Counted from the stretch's first letter, positions 9,194 to 18,330 are shown. The stretch is DNA of 64,000 nucleotides from Paenibacillus eucommiae (GCF_017874215.1 NZ_JAGGLB010000027.1:1-64000), one strand, 5' to 3'. A program made the numbers and translations. Notes: generated by a model not told the origin, from the letters alone.

Positions 9194-10558
9194 TTAAGAA
9201 TGATTTTTTATTTTTTCCGTTAGCATATGAATAATCTTATAGAGCTCTTGATCCACCTTAAGCGACTCACTGATTTTATCGTGAGCATGAATAACCGTCG
9301 TATGATCTCTGCCGCCGAAGTTATCGCCAATTTTGGGAAGAGAGAAATCGGTAAGCTCTCTGGATAGGTACATAGCTACCTGTCTTGGGAAAGCTACAGC
9401 TTTCGTGCGTTTACGCGCTTTGAAATCCTCAAGCTTCATACCATAGAATTCGCCAACTTTTTGCTGAATATCTTGTATAGTTATTACTCTTGGCCGGCTT
9501 GAAGGAATAATATCCTTGAGTGCTTCCGAGGCTAAATGAACACTTATATCCTGATTGATCAAAGAGGAATAGGCAACAACCCGAATCAGTGCGCCTTCCA
9601 GCTCGCGGATATTCGTATCAATTTGATTGGCTATGTAAATCATGGCCTCGTTAGGTATGTCAAGGTTTTCTGCCTTGGCTTTTTTGCGTAGAATGGCAAT
9701 TCTTGTTTCCAGATCGGGCGGCTGAATGTCCGTAATTAGACCCCACTCAAACCGGGAGCGGAGTCTGTCTTCCAGCGTTGGAATTTCCTTAGGCGGGCGA
9801 TCAGAGGAGATAATGATCTGCTTGCCTTCTTCATGCAGCGCGTTAAAAGTATGGAAAAACTCTTCCTGAGTACCTTCTTTACCAGCCAAAAATTGAATAT
9901 CATCAATAAGCAGAACATCGATGGTTCTATATTTATTGCGAAAGCCTTCGCCGCGGTTATCGCGGACTGCGTTGATGAATTCGTTCGTAAATTTCTCGGA
10001 TGAAATATATAAAACCCTGGCTTCAGGGTTATGCTCCAATACATAATGTCCGATGGCATGCATCAAATGGGTTTTTCCGAGTCCGACTCCTCCATAAAGA
10101 AAAAGCGGATTATAGGCTTTGGCAGGTGCTTCAGCAACAGCCAAAGAGGCCGCATGAGCAAATCGGTTGCCGGATCCAATAACAAAGGTATCAAATGTAT
10201 ATCTGGCGTTCATCATATTAGTAAAGGTTTCTTCCTGCGAAATTATAGCAGGCCCTTTGGGGAGAACGGTAACAGGAGCTATGGCTGCTGCGTTATTCTT
10301 CTGTTCTTCCGTTTCAATGATAAATTTAACATCCACCTGCTTGCCGACAAGATCATAAATAGTACTGGAAATCAGCTTTGTATAGCGGCTTTCCAGCCAT
10401 TCTCTGGCAAAATTATTCGGCGCACAAATGACGACAAGCGAGTCGGTAAATACATTTGCTTTTGTAGATTTAAGCCACGTATCAAAACTCGGCTTACTTA
10501 GCTTCGTCTGTATGACGGATAATACCTCTTGCCAAAGATCGTTAGTAGGGCCTTCCAC
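9194..10558 (-). CDS. dnaA: chromosomal replication initiator DnaA
   Basis: DnaA binds DnaA boxes and opens oriC. The AAA+ Walker A is GGVGLGKTHLMHAI, Walker B is LLIDDIQFLAGK, and the C-terminal box-binding helix contains GGRDHTTVIHA. An ATG lies at 10588 but the sequence AAAGGAGTG falls between it and GTG 10556-10558, so the GTG is the better start. That gives 454 residues beginning VEGPTNDLWQEVL, aligned with other DnaA N termini. It is the first gene of the leftward replication cluster and its promoter lies among DnaA boxes, implying autoregulation. Confidence 0.96.
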   Translation of the reverse strand: MEGPTNDLWQEVLSVIQTKLSKPSFDTWLKSTKANVFTDSLVVICAPNNFAREWLESRYTKLISSTIYDLVGKQVDVKFIIETEEQKNNAAAIAPVTVLPKGPAIISQEETFTNMMNARYTFDTFVIGSGNRFAHAASLAVAEAPAKAYNPLFLYGGVGLGKTHLMHAIGHYVLEHNPEARVLYISSEKFTNEFINAVRDNRGEGFRNKYRTIDVLLIDDIQFLAGKEGTQEEFFHTFNALHEEGKQIIISSDRPPKEIPTLEDRLRSRFEWGLITDIQPPDLETRIAILRKKAKAENLDIPNEAMIYIANQIDTNIRELEGALIRVVAYSSLINQDISVHLASEALKDIIPSSRPRVITIQDIQQKVGEFYGMKLEDFKARKRTKAVAFPRQVAMYLSRELTDFSLPKIGDNFGGRDHTTVIHAHDKISESLKVDQELYKIIHMLTEKIKNHS

Positions 10559-10646
10559 AAGCTGTTCACTCCTTTGAAATAAAAACATGTGGCGTAAGGC
10601 CAGTTGTTAGAATAAAAGATGTAGAATAAAAAAGCAATTTGTCGAT

Positions 10647-10847
10647 TTATCCACATTATTAAGAATAGTCTGAATAATTTTATACAGAGTGAGGGTAGTT
10701 TGTTCACATTGTTATCCACAGGCTGTTGATAATTCGGAGGATTGTTGGAGTGTATCCACAACAGAAACACTATTATATTATCAAAATGAGCCTTGATTAT
10801 CAATAAAATGTTTACAATTATCCACAAACTCAATAACTTGTGTATAG
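10647..10847. other. oriC part 1: DnaA-box cluster upstream of dnaA
   Basis: Perfect TTATCCACA boxes are at 10647-10655, 10712-10720 and 10818-10826 (+ strand). Near-matches are GTATCCACA at 10752-10760 and TGTGTATAG at 10839-10847. The surrounding 10.6-10.9 kb is AT-rich and non-coding. Transcription diverges here (dnaA left, rpmH right). Together with the boxes after dnaA this makes a bipartite Bacillus-type origin. Confidence 0.92.
10775..10803 (-). promoter_or_regulatory. dnaA promoter
   Basis: On the minus strand TTGATA (10798-10803) and TAATAT (10775-10780) are 17 bp apart. A DnaA box at 10818 lies just upstream and another at 10752 just downstream, so DnaA binding should compete with polymerase. 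Confidence 0.6.
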
Positions 10848-10925
10848 GTTTTGTCAACAGCACAAGATATTGTTGATAAATTGTGTGTTTTCGACATTAT
10901 TCGTTTTTAGAGCCGGAAGGTTTGT

Positions 10926-11026
10926 ACACAGCTTGTTAGTTCGACAAAAGAAGCCACCAGTCAATCTTGTGCACAGCTTATTAGCTCGATAAAAGCAGCT
11001 ATGAAGCAGCTGCCAGTCAATCTTGA
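10926..11026 (+). repeat. imperfect direct repeat at the rpmH edge of oriC
   Basis: Copy 1 (about 10926-10968) and copy 2 (about 10970-11026) share CACAGCTT.TTAG.TCGA.A, AAAAG, and CCAGTCAATCTTG. Copy 2 has an insertion of about 11 bp. Both contain a TTGTnCACA-like half box at their left edge. The second copy runs into the rpmH promoter -35. Function unknown. Confidence 0.6.
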
Positions 11027-11051
11027 CTTTTTGCTTACAAAATGGTTTAAT
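11023..11051 (+). promoter_or_regulatory. rpmH promoter
   Basis: TTGACT (11023-11028), a 17-bp spacer and TTTAAT (11046-11051). It lies about 50 bp before the rpmH start and drives the rightward rpmH-rnpA cluster. Confidence 0.7.
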
Positions 11052-11099
11052 GATAAGAGAAATTTTTGTAGGATGGATATCCTCAGGGAGGTGCTATAG

Positions 11100-11234
11100 A
11101 TGGGTCCGACGTTTAACCCGAACAATAGAAAGCGCAAGAAGAATCATGGTTTCCGTGCAAGAATGAGCACAAAGAATGGTCGTAAGGTGCTTAGCGCACG
11201 CCGCTTGAAAGGCAGAAAAGTTATCAGTGCATAA
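11100..11234 (+). CDS. rpmH: 50S ribosomal protein L34
   Basis: A 44-residue very basic protein, MGPTFNPNNRKRKKNHGF and onward, ending GRKVISA, which is the whole of L34. AGGGAGGTGCTATAG precedes the ATG. It is the first gene on the right arm from oriC, its universal position in Firmicutes, and is followed by a short terminator or attenuator before rnpA. Confidence 0.97.
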   Translation: MGPTFNPNNRKRKKNHGFRARMSTKNGRKVLSARRLKGRKVISA

Positions 11235-11237
11235 GTA

Positions 11238-11264
11238 GAGAAGCTCCGTGAGGGGCTTTTTTTT
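11238..11264 (+). terminator. terminator or attenuator between rpmH and rnpA
   Basis: AAGCTCC GTGA GGGGCTT forms a stem-loop with G-U pairs, followed by eight Ts. It probably lowers rnpA expression relative to rpmH instead of fully separating the genes. Confidence 0.65.
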
Positions 11265-11320
11265 AATTATTGATCGTGGAAGAACCGTTTAAATTTGCAT
11301 ATTCTGGAGTGTCATCGCCT

Positions 11321-11680
11321 GTGGAAAAAATATATCGCTTAGCCAAGAGGGAAGATTTCAATAAGGTTTACCGCTATGGAAAATCAGAGGCTAATCGCCA
11401 GTTTGTTCTTTATTATTTACCTCAACCCGGGAACGAACATTTTCGTCTCGGTGTTTCAGTGAGCAAGAAAATTGGAAATGCTGTTGTTCGCAACCGCTTA
11501 CGAAGAATGATGAAAGAAATTGTACGTTTAAAAAAAGAACAAATGACACCACACTATGATTACATTCTGATCGCAAGAAAGCCGGTTTTGGAAATGGATT
11601 TTGAGTCTATGGAAAAGAGCATTTTCCATGTAATCCGAAAGGCCTCTTTAGTCAAAAAAAGCAGCAGGACGAAAAACTAG
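11321..11680 (+). CDS. rnpA: ribonuclease P protein component
   Basis: The protein subunit of RNase P, which trims tRNA 5' ends. The RNR signature VSKKIGNAVVRNRLRRMMKE and the basic C terminus are clear. The open frame begins at a TTG at 11270, but GTG 11321-11323 is preceded by GGAGTG and starts VEKIYRLAKREDFNKVYRYG, which aligns with other RnpA proteins; that gives 119 residues. It lies between rpmH and yidC as usual. Confidence 0.93.
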   Translation: MEKIYRLAKREDFNKVYRYGKSEANRQFVLYYLPQPGNEHFRLGVSVSKKIGNAVVRNRLRRMMKEIVRLKKEQMTPHYDYILIARKPVLEMDFESMEKSIFHVIRKASLVKKSSRTKN

Positions 11681-11752
11681 AGATTTCTTTCCTTGTGGAT
11701 GAAAGATGTGGTATAGTTTATGTTGGAAAAGAATATTTAGGAGGATCTCATT

Positions 11753-12499
11753 TTGACTCGTCGAATTTACGTACCGGCTTTACTTTTGTCCATGATTCTT
11801 GTTTTATCGGGCTGTACACCTGAGGCAGCAAGTGCGCCGATAGATCCGAAAACCGCAGGCTTTTTTGTGAAGTACTTTGTATACCCGTTGACAGAGACGC
11901 TGGACTGGTTCGCAGATCATCTATGGGGTCAATATGGCTTATCCATTCTGGTCGTAACGATTATTATCCGCTTTATTATTTTGCCTCTTACTTTGAAGCA
12001 ATACCGCAGTTCCAAGCGCATGCAGGATCTGCAGCCTGAAATGAAAAAGTTGAAGGAAAAATATAAAGACGATGCGAAGAAACAGCAAGAAGAAACAATG
12101 AAGCTGTTTCAAGCCAATGGCGTAAATCCGCTTGCGGGATGTTTCCCTATTCTGGTACAAATGCCAATCCTGATCGCGCTCTATCAATCGATTATGCGCA
12201 ACCAGCATATTCATGATCACACGTTCTTGTGGTTAAATCTTGGACAACCCGATCACTTGTACATTTTGCCGGCAATCGCGGCGCTTACGACTTTTCTTCA
12301 GCAGAAGTTTATGTCTGCTCAGATGAATCCTCAAATGCAAAGCTTGATGTTTATATTTCCGGTGCTGATCTTTGTAATGTCGATGAATTTCGCTTCGGCT
12401 TTGCCGCTGTACTGGGTTTACAGTAATATCTTTACTATTGTTCAGTCTTACTTTATTTATGGGAATCCTCAAAAACTTAAGGGTGGCCTATCCAAATGA
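11753..12499 (+). CDS. yidC: membrane protein insertase YidC/Oxa1 (SpoIIIJ type)
   Basis: A 248-residue lipoprotein insertase. The signal peptide ends in LVLSGC, so Cys21 should be lipidated. Oxa1-family membrane segments follow (about 58-80, 125-145, 165-185, 205-235), with the basic loop TLKQYRSSKRMQDLQPEMKK between the first two. It inserts membrane proteins alone or with SecYEG. The start is TTG at 11753 with AGGAGG 8 bp upstream. Its stop overlaps the jag start by 4 bp, which indicates translational coupling. Confidence 0.95.
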   Translation: MTRRIYVPALLLSMILVLSGCTPEAASAPIDPKTAGFFVKYFVYPLTETLDWFADHLWGQYGLSILVVTIIIRFIILPLTLKQYRSSKRMQDLQPEMKKLKEKYKDDAKKQQEETMKLFQANGVNPLAGCFPILVQMPILIALYQSIMRNQHIHDHTFLWLNLGQPDHLYILPAIAALTTFLQQKFMSAQMNPQMQSLMFIFPVLIFVMSMNFASALPLYWVYSNIFTIVQSYFIYGNPQKLKGGLSK

Positions 12500-13113
12500 A
12501 AAAAATCGTGGTGACTGGTAAAACCATCGAAAGTGCGGTGAACTCCGGACTTCTTCAATGGCAAGTCTCAGAAGACCGTGTAAAAATTAATATATTGGAG
12601 CAGCCTTCCAGAGGTTTGTTTGGCCTCTTTGGTTCGAGAGAAGCGAAGGTAGAGCTCGAATTGATCCCGGATGCGTTCGAGGAAGCAGCTTTGTTTTTAC
12701 AGGAAATTTTTAGGACGATGAAAGTAACCATCACCATTGATCAACGGAAAGACAAAGAAGGCGCCATCTTCAATATGAGCGGCTCGGAGCTGGGTATACT
12801 TATTGGCAAAAGAGGGCAGACTTTGGATGCTCTGCAGTATTTAGTCAATATTGTAGCAAACCGCTATTCGGACTCTCATTTACGAATTATCCTGGACGCT
12901 GAGAATTTCCGCGAAAGACGCAGAAAGACACTGGAAGAGCTGGCTTCAAGGCTTGCTAGCCGGGTTATCAAAACCAAGAAGGAAGTTATCTTGGAACCGA
13001 TGAGCTCGCAGGAACGTAAAGTGATCCATTTTGAGCTTCAGGATCATCCAGTAGTGAAAACTTACAGTAAGGGCGAGGAACCTAATCGAAGGGTTGTTAT
13101 CGCTTTAAAATAG
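12496..13113 (+). CDS. jag: RNA-binding protein Jag/KhpB (EloR)
   Basis: A 205-residue protein with an N-terminal Jag domain (to about residue 50, EQPSRGLFGLFGSREAKVE), a type II KH domain with LIGKRGQTLDALQYLV, and a C-terminal R3H domain containing ERKVIH. It is coupled to yidC through an ATGA overlap. The family binds RNA and affects cell elongation and sporulation. A strong terminator follows. Confidence 0.94.
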   Translation: MKKIVVTGKTIESAVNSGLLQWQVSEDRVKINILEQPSRGLFGLFGSREAKVELELIPDAFEEAALFLQEIFRTMKVTITIDQRKDKEGAIFNMSGSELGILIGKRGQTLDALQYLVNIVANRYSDSHLRIILDAENFRERRRKTLEELASRLASRVIKTKKEVILEPMSSQERKVIHFELQDHPVVKTYSKGEEPNRRVVIALK

Positions 13114-13121
13114 TCGTAGCC

Positions 13122-13155
13122 GCAATGACCTGCTGATCGGTGTCATTGCTTTTTC
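13122..13155 (+). terminator. rho-independent terminator after jag
   Basis: GCAATGAC and GTCATTGC form a perfect 8-bp stem, followed by a T tract. It closes the rpmH-rnpA-yidC-jag unit. Confidence 0.88.
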
Positions 13156-13192
13156 TTTCATAAATAAGCAATTTCTTATAAGGTGTGATGTC

Positions 13193-14569
13193 ATGATTAT
13201 GGATACGATTGCCGCTATATCCACTCCTTTGGGGGAGGGGGGGATATCGGTTATTCGTGTAAGCGGCGGAGAAGCGGTCCCTCTTGTTGAACGTGTATTT
13301 CAGTCGAAGGTGAAGCTGTCCGAGGCCGCTACGCACACGGTACATTATGGAAATATAATTGTTCCTGCTACTAAGGATCGGGTTGAAGAGGTTTTGGTTA
13401 CAGTGATGCGCGCCCCCAGATCTTTTACGATGGAAGATGTTGTTGAGGTCAGCTGTCATGGCGGTATCGTTTCGGTTAAAAAGGTTTTGGATTTACTGCT
13501 ATTGCAGGGGATTCGGCTTGCCGAGCCCGGGGAATTTACGAAACGGGCATTTCTTAATGGACGGATTGATTTAACACAGGCAGAAGCGGTTATTGATTTA
13601 ATTCGAGCCAAGTCGGATCGGGCTTTCAGTATCGCCTTAAAGCAAGTGGAAGGGAATCTTTCGAAGCAGATCAAAGTAATTAGACACCAATTAGTGGAGC
13701 TTATGGCCCATATTGAGGTTAACATTGACTATCCGGAGCATGATGTCGAAGAGATGACAAATGCTTATATTCATGAGAAGGGCACCGCTGCTCTTGCTCA
13801 TATAGATATGCTGCTGCACACAGCACAGCAGGGGAAGATTCTGAGAGAAGGCATTGAAACAGCCATTGTCGGCAGACCTAACGTTGGGAAATCGTCTTTG
13901 CTTAATGAACTTGCCCAGGAGAATCGTGCTATAGTTACAGATGTACCTGGTACAACCAGGGATGTGATTAGTGAGTTTGTTAATGTAGGTGGAATTCCAT
14001 TAAAGCTGCTGGATACGGCAGGTATTCGTGAAACTTCGGACATTGTGGAACAGATAGGTGTTGAACGTTCACGAGTTGCACTGGCGGAGGCAGATTTAAT
14101 TTTGCTTGTTATTAGTAGAAGTGAAGAGCTGCTGCCAGATGAAGTAGAGTTAATGAGGCAGCTTGCTGGAAAGCAAACGATAGTAATCATTAACAAAATT
14201 GATCTGCCAAGTAAGCTGGATATGAATCAAATACTTGCCTATTTTCCACAGGAGCGTATTGTTGAAGTATCTCTGGTCGAGGGTACTGGAATGGACGGAC
14301 TTGAAAAGGCGATTTCAGGAATCTTTTTCGAAGGGAAGCTTGAGGCTGGGGATTTGACGTATGTCAGCAACATTCGACATATTCATTTGCTCAAGCAAGC
14401 TAGAGCTTCTCTTGAAGATGGATTACAGGCTAATGAAGAACATACGCCCATTGATATATTACAAATTGATCTGCGTTCGGCTTGGGAATACTTGGGCGAA
14501 ATTATTGGAGATTCCGTAGGGGAATCGTTGATTGATCAAATTTTCACCCAGTTCTGTTTGGGTAAATAG
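13193..14569 (+). CDS. mnmE: tRNA uridine-5-carboxymethylaminomethyl synthesis GTPase MnmE
   Basis: A 458-residue GTPase that with MnmG modifies wobble U34 of several tRNAs. The N-terminal folate-binding domain begins DTIAAISTPLGEGGI, the G domain has GRPNVGKSSLLN, DTAG and NKID, and the protein ends FCLGK with the catalytic C-terminal Cys. The ATG at 13193 has AAGGTG 7 bp upstream; a second ATG two codons later is possible. mnmG follows 38 bp downstream. Confidence 0.97.
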   Translation: MIMDTIAAISTPLGEGGISVIRVSGGEAVPLVERVFQSKVKLSEAATHTVHYGNIIVPATKDRVEEVLVTVMRAPRSFTMEDVVEVSCHGGIVSVKKVLDLLLLQGIRLAEPGEFTKRAFLNGRIDLTQAEAVIDLIRAKSDRAFSIALKQVEGNLSKQIKVIRHQLVELMAHIEVNIDYPEHDVEEMTNAYIHEKGTAALAHIDMLLHTAQQGKILREGIETAIVGRPNVGKSSLLNELAQENRAIVTDVPGTTRDVISEFVNVGGIPLKLLDTAGIRETSDIVEQIGVERSRVALAEADLILLVISRSEELLPDEVELMRQLAGKQTIVIINKIDLPSKLDMNQILAYFPQERIVEVSLVEGTGMDGLEKAISGIFFEGKLEAGDLTYVSNIRHIHLLKQARASLEDGLQANEEHTPIDILQIDLRSAWEYLGEIIGDSVGESLIDQIFTQFCLGK

Positions 14570-14607
14570 AGTTTTGGTAAATAGATTGAATGAAGGAGGT
14601 AATACCT

Positions 14608-16497
14608 ATGGGTTACAAAGCTGGTGAATATGACGTTATCGTTATTGGTGCGGGTCATGCAGGTTGTGAAGCAGCCTTGGCTTCGGCACGGATGGGATGC
14701 GAAACACTGCTGCTAACGATCAATCTGGATATGGTAGCTTTCATGCCATGCAATCCTTCCATCGGTGGTCCAGCCAAAGGGCATGTAGTCCGGGAAATTG
14801 ATGCTATTGGTGGAGAGATGGGCCGTAATATTGACAAAACTTATATTCAAATGAGAATGCTGAACACTGGGAAAGGACCAGCTGTTCATGCACTTCGTGC
14901 GCAAGCGGATAAATTTCTTTATCAGCATAAGATGAAGGAAACGATTGAACAAACGCCCCATATGACTCTGCGTCAAGGAATGGCGGAAGAGTTGATTGTG
15001 GAAGACGGAGTATGTAAAGGTATCGTTACGAAAACTGGTGCGGAGTATTATGCAAAAGCGGTAGTCGTCACAACGGGTACTTATTTGCGTGGCAAAGTGA
15101 TTATGGGCGAACTGATGTATGAGAGCGGCCCTAATAATCAGCAGCCATCCGTCAAATTATCCGAATCTTTGCGTCAGCAGGGGTTGGAGCTCGTACGTTT
15201 TAAAACGGGGACACCTCCACGCGTGCATAAGGATTCGATTGATTTCGTCAAAACGACGATTCAGCCTGGGGATGAAGAGCCTAAGTTTTTCTCTTTTGAT
15301 GGAGATAAGGAAGTGAGGGAGCAGTTGCCTTGCTGGTTAACCTATACTTCAGAAGAGACGCATACGATCATCAGTTCGAATCTTCATCGTGCACCTATGT
15401 TTAGTGGCGCAATTGAAGGAACTGGCCCTAGATACTGTCCTTCAATTGAAGATAAAATTGTCCGTTTCAGTGATAAGCCCAAGCATCAAATTTTCTTGGA
15501 GCCTGAAGGCGAATCTACATCGGAATACTATGTACAAGGTCTTTCCACAAGTATGCCGGAGGATGTGCAGCTAGATATTCTTCGTTCCATTCCTGGTCTG
15601 GAGAAAGTGGAAATGATGCGGACCGGTTATGCTATTGAATATGATGCTGTAGTTCCTACCCAGCTTAAGCCCTCTTTGGAAACTAAGCTTGTTGACGGAC
15701 TATTTACAGCTGGCCAAATTAACGGAACTTCAGGCTATGAAGAAGCTGCAGGCCAAGGCGTTATGGCGGGTATTAATGCAGCACGTAAAGTACAAGGGAA
15801 AGAAGCTGTAGTACTGGATCGTTCGGAAGGCTACATTGGAGTACTAATCGATGATCTTGTTACCAAAGGAACGAATGAGCCTTACAGACTTCTAACTTCC
15901 CGCGCCGAGTATCGTCTTCTTTTGCGTCATGACAATGCAGATCTAAGATTAACTCCGATTGGTCATGAAATTGGGTTGATCTCCGATGAGCGATACCAGA
16001 ACTTTTTGGACAAAAAGGCTCTTGTCGAACAAGAGTTGGAGCGTTTAAAAACGACTAAAGCGAGACCGGATGCAAACACACAGGCTATATTGGAAGAAGC
16101 CAATAGCGTTATTTTGCACAATGCAGTTGATTTAATATTACTTTTGCGCAGACCGGAAATTCAATATACGCATATTGAACGAATGTCTCCATCACCGTTG
16201 CCTTTAACGGATGAAATGAAGGAGCAGGTGGAAATCCAGGTTAAATATGCAGGCTACATCGAGAAACAGCTTATTCAAGTTGAAAGACTTCGTAAAATGG
16301 AAAAGAAGAAAATTCCTGATGATATAGATTACAGCGATGTGTATGGAATAGCTACAGAAGCTAAACAAAAGCTTGCCAAGATACGTCCTATCTCGATTGG
16401 TCAAGCAACCAGAATTTCTGGCGTAAGCCCAGCAGATATTTCCATATTGCTTGTTTACTTGGAGCATTACAACAGAGTAATTGCCGCAAGAGGGTAA
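14608..16497 (+). CDS. mnmG: tRNA uridine-5-carboxymethylaminomethyl synthesis enzyme MnmG
   Basis: An FAD and NADH enzyme that partners MnmE in making cmnm5U34. The FAD-binding motif VIGAGHAGCEAALA is near the N terminus and the family signature GPRYCPSIEDK is mid-protein. An ATG at 14590 lies within the ribosome binding site AAGGAGGT; the ATG at 14608 has ideal 8-bp spacing and gives 629 residues. rsmG starts 3 bp after its stop. Confidence 0.97.
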   Translation: MGYKAGEYDVIVIGAGHAGCEAALASARMGCETLLLTINLDMVAFMPCNPSIGGPAKGHVVREIDAIGGEMGRNIDKTYIQMRMLNTGKGPAVHALRAQADKFLYQHKMKETIEQTPHMTLRQGMAEELIVEDGVCKGIVTKTGAEYYAKAVVVTTGTYLRGKVIMGELMYESGPNNQQPSVKLSESLRQQGLELVRFKTGTPPRVHKDSIDFVKTTIQPGDEEPKFFSFDGDKEVREQLPCWLTYTSEETHTIISSNLHRAPMFSGAIEGTGPRYCPSIEDKIVRFSDKPKHQIFLEPEGESTSEYYVQGLSTSMPEDVQLDILRSIPGLEKVEMMRTGYAIEYDAVVPTQLKPSLETKLVDGLFTAGQINGTSGYEEAAGQGVMAGINAARKVQGKEAVVLDRSEGYIGVLIDDLVTKGTNEPYRLLTSRAEYRLLLRHDNADLRLTPIGHEIGLISDERYQNFLDKKALVEQELERLKTTKARPDANTQAILEEANSVILHNAVDLILLLRRPEIQYTHIERMSPSPLPLTDEMKEQVEIQVKYAGYIEKQLIQVERLRKMEKKKIPDDIDYSDVYGIATEAKQKLAKIRPISIGQATRISGVSPADISILLVYLEHYNRVIAARG

Positions 16498-16499
16498 CC

Positions 16500-17270
16500 A
16501 TGAATTTGATTACGAATACGAATAAGAATGAGAATACGAATATGGATGAAATACAACGTAATTTTGTACAATTGCTGAAGGAACGAGATATTCTTATTTC
16601 GGACAATCAATTAGCCCAGTTCGAGCTGTACTACAAAGAACTTATTGAATGGAATAATAAGCTCAACCTAACAGCTATCACAGAGAGAGAGCAAGTTTAT
16701 TTGAAGCATTTCTATGACTCTCTTTCTCTGGCTTTTTATTATGATATGAACAAAGCCCTTTCTATTGCTGATATAGGCTCGGGTGCAGGATTTCCCAGCA
16801 TTCCTCTTAGAATTATTTTTCCTCATTTAAAAGTAACCATCGTAGACTCTTTAAACAAAAGAATTATTTTTTTGAAAGAATTAGTAGATAAGCTTGAATT
16901 GAATAATGTTGAATGTATTCACGGAAGAGCAGAGGACGTTTCAAGAATGCCTGCTTATCGGGATCAATTTGACCTCGTTACGGCAAGGGCTGTTGCTAAG
17001 CTAAGCGTTTTGAATGAGCTATGCCTTCCTTTTGTAAAGAAGGATGGACATTTTATTGCAATGAAAGGCTCCGAGATTGAAGAGGAGCTATTAGATGCAG
17101 CATATAGTATTTCCGAATTAAAAGGGAAAGTTGTTCAGGTAGATCGTATGGAGCTTCCTTCTGAACATTCGATTCGTCATATTGTGGTAATAAAAAAACG
17201 CTTTGCTACTCCGGCAAAATATCCACGTAAAGCGGGATTGTTAAATAAAAATCCTTTGACAAAAGGATAG
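16500..17270 (+). CDS. rsmG: 16S rRNA (guanine-N7) methyltransferase RsmG
   Basis: It methylates N7 of a 16S guanine in the 530 loop; loss gives low-level streptomycin resistance in other bacteria. The SAM-binding motif is IADIGSGAGFPSIPLRI. The frame starts at ATG 16500 right after mnmG. The first 14 residues (TNTNKNENTN) are encoded by a degenerate hexamer repeat and are not conserved in the family; ATG 16542 (MDEIQRNFVQLLKERD) aligns better with homologues but has a weak ribosome binding site. The start is therefore uncertain. Confidence 0.93.
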   Translation: MNLITNTNKNENTNMDEIQRNFVQLLKERDILISDNQLAQFELYYKELIEWNNKLNLTAITEREQVYLKHFYDSLSLAFYYDMNKALSIADIGSGAGFPSIPLRIIFPHLKVTIVDSLNKRIIFLKELVDKLELNNVECIHGRAEDVSRMPAYRDQFDLVTARAVAKLSVLNELCLPFVKKDGHFIAMKGSEIEEELLDAAYSISELKGKVVQVDRMELPSEHSIRHIVVIKKRFATPAKYPRKAGLLNKNPLTKG

Positions 17271-17286
17271 CTTATTTGCAATTACT

Positions 17287-17302
17287 TGTTTCACGTGAAA
17301 CA
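17287..17302. promoter_or_regulatory. parS centromere site (perfect)
   Basis: TGTTTCACGTGAAACA is a full 16-bp palindrome identical to the consensus parS bound by ParB/Spo0J. It lies in the rsmG-noc gap, 1.9 kb upstream of parB. Confidence 0.95.
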
Positions 17303-17460
17303 GTTTTATTTATAGAACGTTCATAATTAATTGGCAGGAACTTCTTCTTTTGTGGAGAATTAGTAATAGAGTAATAGTTCTCGTTCTCCTATTGCCATAC
17401 TTAGCCTTATTGGAAGTGTGGGTAGAAAAACTGCGGGAAGAGTTGGTGGTATGTTTTCAT

Positions 17461-18276
17461 ATGAAGGAGCACATCTCTAAGCTATTTGGATTTACGGAAC
17501 GAGCTGTCACGGATGAAGTAAAAAATATAGCTGTCAATAGTATCTTGCCGAGCCCCTATCAGCCTAGATCTATATTTGATGATGATCGAATAGATGAGCT
17601 AAGCCAAACGATTCGTACTCATGGGATTATTCAGCCTATCGTCGTTCGTGTGCGCAATAATTCTTTTGAATTGATTGCTGGAGAGCGTCGATTAAGAGCT
17701 GTTAAAAAGTTGGGAATGGATACAATTCCAGCTATTATACGCGATTTCAATGACTCCCAAGCGGCTTCTATTGCTCTTATTGAAAATTTGCAGCGTGAAG
17801 GACTTACTGCGATTGAAGAAGCAGCTGCCTATCAACAATTGATAGAGCTGCATGATTTGACTCAAGAAAGCTTGGCTCAACGTTTAGGTAAAAGCCAATC
17901 TACAATTGCCAATAAAATACGCTTACTTCATGTTAGCGAACCTGTTAAAAACGCCTTGATGGAACGAAAAATTACCGAGCGTCATGCGAGAGCTTTATTA
18001 GCTTTAAGTGAAGAAGAGCTGCAGGTTAAGGTTCTTGAGGAGATCATATTAAAAGAGTTAAACGTTAAACAAACAGAGACAAGAATTAACTTTTTGAAAG
18101 AATCCGTCAAAATTAAGAAAACCAAGAGAGTTTCTTTTTCTAAGGACGTAAGGCTTGCATTGAATACGATACGCCAATCCGTAGAAATGGTAACGACTTC
18201 TGGTTTAAACATTCATACATCTGAAAAAGATCACGAGGACCATTACGAAATTGTTATTAAGATTCCTAAGAGATGA
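17461..18276 (+). CDS. noc: nucleoid occlusion protein Noc
   Basis: A ParB-family CTP-binding clamp protein that keeps the division septum off the nucleoid. It has the CTP motif GERRLRAV, the helix-turn-helix region LTQESLAQRLGKSQSTIANKIRLL and an N-terminal amphipathic segment MKEHISKLFGF like that used for membrane contact. The open frame extends to 17350, but those 37 residues are hydrophobic and unlike the family; ATG 17461 matches homologues and gives 271 residues. The ribosome binding site (GGTGG) is rather far, at 11 bp. A terminator follows. Confidence 0.9.
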   Translation: MKEHISKLFGFTERAVTDEVKNIAVNSILPSPYQPRSIFDDDRIDELSQTIRTHGIIQPIVVRVRNNSFELIAGERRLRAVKKLGMDTIPAIIRDFNDSQAASIALIENLQREGLTAIEEAAAYQQLIELHDLTQESLAQRLGKSQSTIANKIRLLHVSEPVKNALMERKITERHARALLALSEEELQVKVLEEIILKELNVKQTETRINFLKESVKIKKTKRVSFSKDVRLALNTIRQSVEMVTTSGLNIHTSEKDHEDHYEIVIKIPKR

Positions 18277-18306
18277 TAAGAGTAAAATTCGTGATGCTAC
18301 ATTTTC

Positions 18307-18330
18307 AAACGGCATAAAGCCGTTTTTTTT
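18307..18330 (+). terminator. rho-independent terminator after noc
   Basis: AAACGGC and GCCGTTT form a 7-bp stem with a 5-nt loop, followed by eight Ts. Confidence 0.88.

Noticed and set aside
10498..10863. 121-codon minus-strand ORF across oriC
   Set aside because: It covers the DnaA boxes and dnaA promoter and overlaps dnaA out of frame; it is an AT-rich chance ORF.
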